A stretch of DNA of 64,000 bases. Origin: a bacterium (GTDB lineage Bacteria > Desulfobacterota > DSWW01). The DNA is taken from assembly GCA_028277985.1 (NCBI GenBank), contig JANQFG010000045.1:62001-126000 (forward strand). Reading direction: 5' to 3'. Under the pieces are notes generated by a model. The model did not search any database, was not told the origin of the DNA, and worked only from the letters and a program-made list of their open reading frames with translations. This document shows positions 59,796 through 64,000 of the stretch, piece by piece. Position 1 is the first letter of the stretch; every line of letters begins with the position of its first letter. Made by a program: the position numbers and the translations under genes.

Positions 59796-60659
59796 TCATT
59801 CGGCTTTGTACCTCTCGTCCTGCGCATACTTCTCCGGAAGGCCGATCACGGACGCGAAGTCCAGGAAGGACATGAGATCCCCTTCCAGGCCGGCGGAGCC
59901 GCCCCGGGCGAGAAGGTGGGCGTAGGTTCGCTCCAGCGCCTTTGCGGCGGCAAAGAAGCCGGTCAGTACAAAGCCTACGTGGGTGAAACCGAGAGCGTGC
60001 AGTTCCTCGATCGGCAGTATCGGCGTCTTGCCTCCCTCGATCATGTTCACTACGAGCGGGCCGGGCACCTCCTCTGCGATTCGTTGCATCTCCTCCACCG
60101 ACTCCGGGGCTTCGACAAAGATCACGTCCGCACCCGCTTCCTTGTACGCCTGTCCGCGCCGAATCGCCTCGTCCATTCCTAGGGGCGCCCGGGCATCGGT
60201 TCTGGCGATGATCTGAAACGAGGCCGCACCTTTGGCTTCCTTCGCTGCCCGGATCTTCTGTGCATGCTCCCCTGCCGGCATCACGCTCTTGCCCCTCATG
60301 TGGCCGCACCGCTTGGGCCAGGTCTGATCCTCGAGAATGACACCGGCTGCGCCCATGGCCACCAGCTCTTCCACCATTCGGATCACGTTCAGCGCGCTCC
60401 CGTAACCCGTGTCCCCGTCCACGATCACATCGATGCTCACGGCGCGGCATATCCGTCGGGCAAGATCGAGGATTTCGGTTTGTGTCAGCAGCCCGAAGTC
60501 CGGCTCCCCCAGGTGGGTCGCCGCGGCACCGAAGCCCGTCAGGACCACGCCGGGAAAGCCCACCCGCTCGGCAATCTTCGCGCTCAGGCAGTCATAGACC
60601 CCGGCCATGAGCAGCACCCGCTTCTCGGCCAACAGCGGATGCATCTTCTCCGTCTCCAT
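59796..60659 (-). CDS. Isocitrate lyase/PEP mutase superfamily enzyme
   Basis: This 287-residue protein has the (beta/alpha)8 fold with LLMAGVYDCLSAKIAE at the start, metal-binding DGDTGYG near residue 81 and the KRCGH loop (catalytic Cys118) as in 2-methylisocitrate and oxaloacetate/dimethylmalate lyases. The lyase reaction is more likely than phosphonate phosphomutase, since the latter lacks the Cys loop. GAGGAGAG lies before the ATG at 60659; in-frame codons upstream are non-conserved. The nearest upstream gene on the same strand is a TetR regulator ~200 bases away. Confidence 0.87.
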   Translation of the reverse strand: METEKMHPLLAEKRVLLMAGVYDCLSAKIAERVGFPGVVLTGFGAAATHLGEPDFGLLTQTEILDLARRICRAVSIDVIVDGDTGYGSALNVIRMVEELVAMGAAGVILEDQTWPKRCGHMRGKSVMPAGEHAQKIRAAKEAKGAASFQIIARTDARAPLGMDEAIRRGQAYKEAGADVIFVEAPESVEEMQRIAEEVPGPLVVNMIEGGKTPILPIEELHALGFTHVGFVLTGFFAAAKALERTYAHLLARGGSAGLEGDLMSFLDFASVIGLPEKYAQDERYKAE

Positions 60660-60858
60660 GCCTCTCTCCTCCCGAATGAGTCTGTGATTGAACTCACTTC
60701 GTTCGTGCACCCCCGCCGTAGACCACGCAATACACCAAGATGCACAATGAACGCAAAGATGGATCATCAGGGACCCGGCCGGCTCTCGGTGGGGGTTCGA
60801 GGTTATTCGCAGTCAGCATGGAAAAAGGGGGCTTCGTGTGGAGGACCGGAGAACGCGG

Positions 60859-61512
60859 TCAACTCGTTTGATCTACGCCTTTCGCCCTGAGATTCTTGAG
60901 GATGTTTCTTCGCAATCCTGCCCTCATCGTTTCCCAGTCAATCCCAAGGAACGCCGTTCGAGGGTTGTCGATGGTCTTGCCGAGGGCGCTGTCGACCATA
61001 CACCAGAGTTGAACGGATTCGAGAAAGGGGTCCTCGATCGCAAAGCGGCCCTCCTTCATCCCACGCTCCAGGGCTGTCGTCACTTCCTGCAGGCACTCGA
61101 AGATGAGCCGGTTGATCTCCTCGACCAGGTCCTTTCCCAGGTCTTCCTTACAGTCCCATCCAAAGGTGAAGTACTGTAGGATGCGATGATACTCCTTCTG
61201 ATCCCTGTAGAAGTCACAGTAGGCCTCGAGTAGTCGAAGCGCCAGCTCTTCCGGGTCAGTGCCGTGCCCGTGGGAAACCCACCTCAATTCATCCCTCAGC
61301 AATCGAACTCCCTGCACGAGCACAGCAATGTATAGCTCGTCCTTTCCGCTGAAGTGGTAGTAGATGGAACCCCGGGTCAGGCCCGAGGCCTTTTCGATGT
61401 CCTCGATGGTGGCACGATGGTAACCTTTTTCGAAGAACACCCTCCGAGCCCCGTCCACGATCTGTTCCCATCGGGCCCGTCTCTCCTGCTCGCGGCGTCG
61501 TTTCGCTTCCAT
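60859..61512 (-). CDS. TetR family transcriptional regulator
   Basis: This 217-residue protein has the TetR HTH at residues ~15-60 (WEQIVDGARRVFFEKGYHRA, TIEDIEKASGLTRGSIYYHF). The helical ligand-binding part carries a Trp/Tyr/Phe-rich segment (YHRILQYFTFGWDCKED) that could line an aromatic or acyl pocket. AGGAGAACCCCT precedes the ATG at 61512. It diverges from the tautomerase and thiamine-diphosphate enzyme genes and likely controls them, and perhaps the lyase gene downstream. Confidence 0.9.
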   Translation of the reverse strand: MEAKRRREQERRARWEQIVDGARRVFFEKGYHRATIEDIEKASGLTRGSIYYHFSGKDELYIAVLVQGVRLLRDELRWVSHGHGTDPEELALRLLEAYCDFYRDQKEYHRILQYFTFGWDCKEDLGKDLVEEINRLIFECLQEVTTALERGMKEGRFAIEDPFLESVQLWCMVDSALGKTIDNPRTAFLGIDWETMRAGLRRNILKNLRAKGVDQTS

Positions 61513-61649
61513 AGGGGTTCTCCTAATTTCGTATAATTCCATAATCCTATGTATCAGCATATCAAGAATAAATGGCTCGTGGCAAGATCCGATCTCCAGC
61601 CCATCGCCGGAGAGACCTGGAAATCACAGAACCTACCGAATACCCATAA

Positions 61650-61675
61650 ATACTTGAAATATAGGTATACTTGAA
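61650..61675. repeat. Two direct repeats ATACTTGAA, 17-base period
   Basis: ATACTTGAA occurs at 61650-61658 and 61667-61675, separated by ATATAGGT. The spacing is roughly one and a half helical turns. It lies ~140 bases upstream of the TetR start and could bind a regulator. Confidence 0.55.
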
Positions 61676-61912
61676 TCACAAGAACTTCACTCGCTCTGCA
61701 GCGGGATGGGGAAAACTCCCTGCAAGGGGTTCTACCGACCAGGGCTGCATGAACCCGGATCTCCCCTCGAACAGGAAGCGTTCTCAGCAAATATGAATAC
61801 TGAAATTATGATATCAAATGTTCCGGGGCCTTTGCTTCTTTTGGTCTAATATGTTATTTTTATTACATAATATGTCATAAATACAAATCTCCCATCACGG
61901 CATATTCTCCTG

Positions 61913-61942
61913 TTGACAACCAATCAAGACCATTATTATACT
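61913..61942 (+). promoter_or_regulatory. Promoter of the tautomerase - thiamine-diphosphate enzyme operon
   Basis: A perfect TTGACA (61913-61918) and TATACT (61937-61942, five of six) are spaced by 18 bases. Transcription would begin near 61949, leaving about 45 bases before the tautomerase ATG. Confidence 0.78.
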
Positions 61943-61946
61943 AAAA

Positions 61947-61959
61947 GTATGAGTCATAC
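61947..61959. promoter_or_regulatory. Candidate TetR operator at the transcription start
   Basis: GTATGA-G-TCATAC is a perfect 13-base palindrome covering the expected first bases of the transcript. A repressor bound here would block initiation; the divergent TetR gene is the natural candidate. Confidence 0.6.
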
Positions 61960-61993
61960 CAGTATCACAACATCGACAAAGGAGGGATCCGCC

Positions 61994-62224
61994 ATGCCGT
62001 TCATTCAGATCAAGGTCTTCGAAGATGTCCTCACTGAAGAGAAGAAGCAGGAGATGATCGCCAGGGTGAGCGAGGTCGTGGCCGAAATCGAGGCCAGACC
62101 GCACCCCAAGGAAAAACTCCTTCCCCACACATGGTGCGTGATCCAGGAGATCCCTGCCGCGAGTTGGGGCATAGGCGGGCATCCCTCGAGCCTGGAGCTG
62201 CTCAAGGCCCTGCTCGAAAGCTAA
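61994..62224 (+). CDS. 4-oxalocrotonate tautomerase family protein
   Basis: This 76-residue protein would expose Pro at its N-terminus after Met removal (MPFIQIKVFEDVLTEEKKQE), the catalytic base of this family. The typical GIGG turn is present near the end (SWGIGGHPSS). Relative to classical 4-oxalocrotonate tautomerase both active-site arginines (positions 11 and 39 of the mature enzyme) are replaced, and there is a short insertion (ARPHPKEKLLP). The substrate therefore probably differs. AAAGGAGGGA precedes the ATG. The next gene starts 30 bases after its stop. Confidence 0.88.
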   Translation: MPFIQIKVFEDVLTEEKKQEMIARVSEVVAEIEARPHPKEKLLPHTWCVIQEIPAASWGIGGHPSSLELLKALLES

Positions 62225-62254
62225 GAGTGGTTAGCCAAGGAAGGAGGTTCGACC

Positions 62255-64000
62255 ATGAAGACAACGGTTGCCAAGGCGGTAGTCAAATTCCTGGAAAATG
62301 CCGGCGTGGATGTGGCCTTCGGCTACAACGGACACGGAAACTGGGCGATGCTCGACGCGATCGAACATGAAACACAAATCCGTGGGATCAAGACCAACGC
62401 CGAGGACACTGCCGTGCACATGGCGGACTGCTACTGGCGGATGCGTCGCAGTGCACCCTTGCCGGTGGTTCTGACCACGGTCGGCCCCGGCAATATGAAT
62501 ATCTGCGCCGCCATGGCCAACGCATTCTATGAATCCTCGGCCATGCTGATCCTCGCAGGAGCCGGCCCCACCCAGTGGATGGACAAGGGGTGTTTCGAGG
62601 AATGCTACCGCTACGGTCCCGAGGAATTCATCCAGGTAGTCAAGCCGATATGTAAAAAGGCGTCCCTGGTTACGCGGCCCGACACCGCAGTTGAGATGGT
62701 GGTCCGCGCATACAAAGAAGCCCTCACCGGGAGACCCGGACCGGTGGTCGTGCAATTGCCCTTTGACATCCAGCACACGGAGATCGAACTGGACGAAATA
62801 CCGGAGGTCGATCTATGGGCTCACGTTCATCCACCCGGGCCCGATCCGGCCGCCATGGACAAGGCCGTGGAAATCATCCGCGAATCGGATCGTCCGCTGC
62901 TGCTGGCCGGCAGCGGGGTGCTCAACGCAGGAGCCACCCGCGCCCTCAAGGAGCTTGCCGAATCGTTTGAGATCCCTGTGGGCACGACCTTCTCGGGGAA
63001 GGGAGCCTTTCCCGACACCCATCCCCTGAGCGTCGGGACAATCGATCCGTCCGGCACACGACACGGCTATCAGGCTGCCAGGGAATGCGATCTCCTGATC
63101 GCTGCGGGAGCCCGTTTTCACGATTTCAACACACTCGCCTGGTGCCTGTACCGCATACCCGGTCCGACGAAGCTGATTCACATGGACATCGACCCGATAG
63201 AGTTGTCCAGAAATTACCCGGCCGACGTGGCGCTGATGACGGATGCTCGACTCGGATTGGAAGCGCTCCATCGCGGGCTCGCTGATGCGGGAGAGAAGGA
63301 GAAGGGTCGCGAACCCTGGAAAAGCTTGATCAACGAATGGCGCAGGGATTGGCTCAAGGAGAGAGAAGACCGAACAATCGGTGAAAGCGCCTTGCTGTCA
63401 AACACCCGGCTTCTCCAGGAGGCCGCCGAAGCGGTCCTGGAGGTTGATCCGGAAACGTCCGTGTGCTTCGACACCGGCAACCTGCTTCTTTTCGCGCCTG
63501 CCTTCTTCGACGCCTCGTCTCCCCACGTGGCCACGAACAACGGCCACTTCGCCCGAATGGGCTGGAGTTGCGGCGGCGGCTTGGGTGCGAAGCTGGCCAA
63601 CCCCTCTCACCCGTCCCTGGCGATCATAGGAGACGGCTCCTTCATGATGACGGGCCTCGCCATTGCCACTGCAAGAGAATACGATATTCCGACCGTTTGG
63701 GTGATTCTCAACAACAAGACGATAGGGATCGAACGGGAGGCAATGGAGGCCTTCTACGGACGCGCTTCCTTCTGTGACTCCCAAATCGCAGGGACCGGGG
63801 AGACCTGGAGCCCGGACTACGTCAAACTGGCAGAGTCACTCGGGGTGAAAGGAAGAAAGATCTCCGATCCTGACGAGTTCAAGCCGGCGCTGAAGGACGC
63901 GCTCGAGAGCGACATACCCTTCGTCCTGGATGTCGAGGTAAACCCGAACGAAGAAGGCCATCGCATCGCGATTCTGCCCATACCAACGGACTGGCGCCAG
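62255..64000 (+). CDS. Thiamine-diphosphate-dependent enzyme (acetolactate synthase-like), 3' end cut by window edge
   Basis: The frame runs 582 codons from the ATG at 62255 to the window end. It has the three-domain layout of acetohydroxyacid-synthase-like decarboxylases/ligases. The N-terminal Pyr domain has the cofactor-activating Glu50 (IKTNAEDTAVHMADCYWR), and a middle domain starts at ~190 (RPLLLAGSGVLNAGATRALK). The PP domain has GDGSFMMTGLAIATAREYD to NN (thiamine diphosphate motif). The N-terminal FGYNGHGNW differs from the usual GxPGG. It shares an operon with the tautomerase; an oxalyl-CoA- or benzoylformate-like substrate is possible but unproven. AAGGAGG lies upstream. Confidence 0.9.
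   Translation, partial: MKTTVAKAVVKFLENAGVDVAFGYNGHGNWAMLDAIEHETQIRGIKTNAEDTAVHMADCYWRMRRSAPLPVVLTTVGPGNMNICAAMANAFYESSAMLILAGAGPTQWMDKGCFEECYRYGPEEFIQVVKPICKKASLVTRPDTAVEMVVRAYKEALTGRPGPVVVQLPFDIQHTEIELDEIPEVDLWAHVHPPGPDPAAMDKAVEIIRESDRPLLLAGSGVLNAGATRALKELAESFEIPVGTTFSGKGAFPDTHPLSVGTIDPSGTRHGYQAARECDLLIAAGARFHDFNTLAWCLYRIPGPTKLIHMDIDPIELSRNYPADVALMTDARLGLEALHRGLADAGEKEKGREPWKSLINEWRRDWLKEREDRTIGESALLSNTRLLQEAAEAVLEVDPETSVCFDTGNLLLFAPAFFDASSPHVATNNGHFARMGWSCGGGLGAKLANPSHPSLAIIGDGSFMMTGLAIATAREYDIPTVWVILNNKTIGIEREAMEAFYGRASFCDSQIAGTGETWSPDYVKLAESLGVKGRKISDPDEFKPALKDALESDIPFVLDVEVNPNEEGHRIAILPIPTDWRQ

Larger units (their letters stand above)
61513..61993. other. AT-rich divergent control region between TetR and tautomerase genes
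   Basis: About 480 bases without a gene, far more AT-rich than the surroundings. It contains a strong plus-strand promoter, an overlapping 13-base palindrome, and two direct copies of ATACTTGAA (61650-61658, 61667-61675) exactly 17 bases apart. Near 61850-61880 there are further ATATGT/ACATAT-like inverted elements. No open frame of note. Confidence 0.6.

Noticed and set aside
1..64000. CRISPR array, prophage, insertion sequence or integrase
   Set aside because: No spaced direct repeats of 24-40 bases, no transposase or integrase and no phage structural genes were seen.

Overview
The window is about 60% GC, densely coded, and looks like a chromosomal segment of an anaerobic deltaproteobacterium (Desulfobacterota). 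The grounds are the gene set and order: the thrS-infC-rpmI-rplT-pheST-ihfA-merR block, an enhancer-dependent (sigma-54) regulator, a glycyl radical enzyme, and a TolQ/TolR/TonB-like operon whose last gene ends in the AgmX/PglI type of C-terminal domain known from Myxococcus. This taxonomic placement is inference; there is no rRNA in the window.

Positions 1-25900 are mostly housekeeping genes on the minus strand. They comprise a membrane diguanylate cyclase (cut by the window edge), the translation block, tRNA-Val(GAC), a PDZ/radical-SAM/DUF512 protein, a small exported protein, dnaE, guaA, guaB, then der, era, an Elp3-like radical SAM gene, rnc, pgsA and a lytic transglycosylase. One plus-strand sodium symporter lies between guaB and der. 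Positions 26000-33300 hold nadB, a zinc-ribbon gene, def, a nitrilase-family hydrolase, an RCK-DHH fusion, a small helix-turn-helix gene and pncB. pncB is 6 bases downstream of a sigma-54 response regulator whose receiver domain is atypical.

Positions 34900-45000 carry a plus-strand operon that looks like a trans-envelope machine: two exported TPR proteins (747 and 1346 residues), a small exported protein, one TolQ/ExbB protein, two different TolR/ExbD proteins and a TonB-like proline-rich protein. The layout recalls the Agl-Glt motor of Myxococcus. One of the two ExbD paralogues has a cysteine where the proton-carrying aspartate should be. Positions 45000-49900 hold a glycyl radical enzyme with a single-base frameshift, a partner ferredoxin, and a divergent GntR regulator. 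Two copies of a palindrome, one placed directly after a good promoter, are strong operator candidates.

Positions 50000-64000 are accessory metabolism. They hold a lone Wza-like export lipoprotein and a cassette of two alkaline-phosphatase-superfamily proteins around a degenerate APS-kinase-like protein, followed by an unrecognised gene. Next come DUF1015, a signal-less substrate-binding protein with ThiS-like and ThiF-rhodanese genes, and a phosphoenolpyruvate mutase/isocitrate lyase family enzyme. The window ends with a TetR regulator divergent from a tautomerase and a thiamine-diphosphate enzyme that runs off the end. Intergenic regions at several places contain short 7-base tandem repeats.
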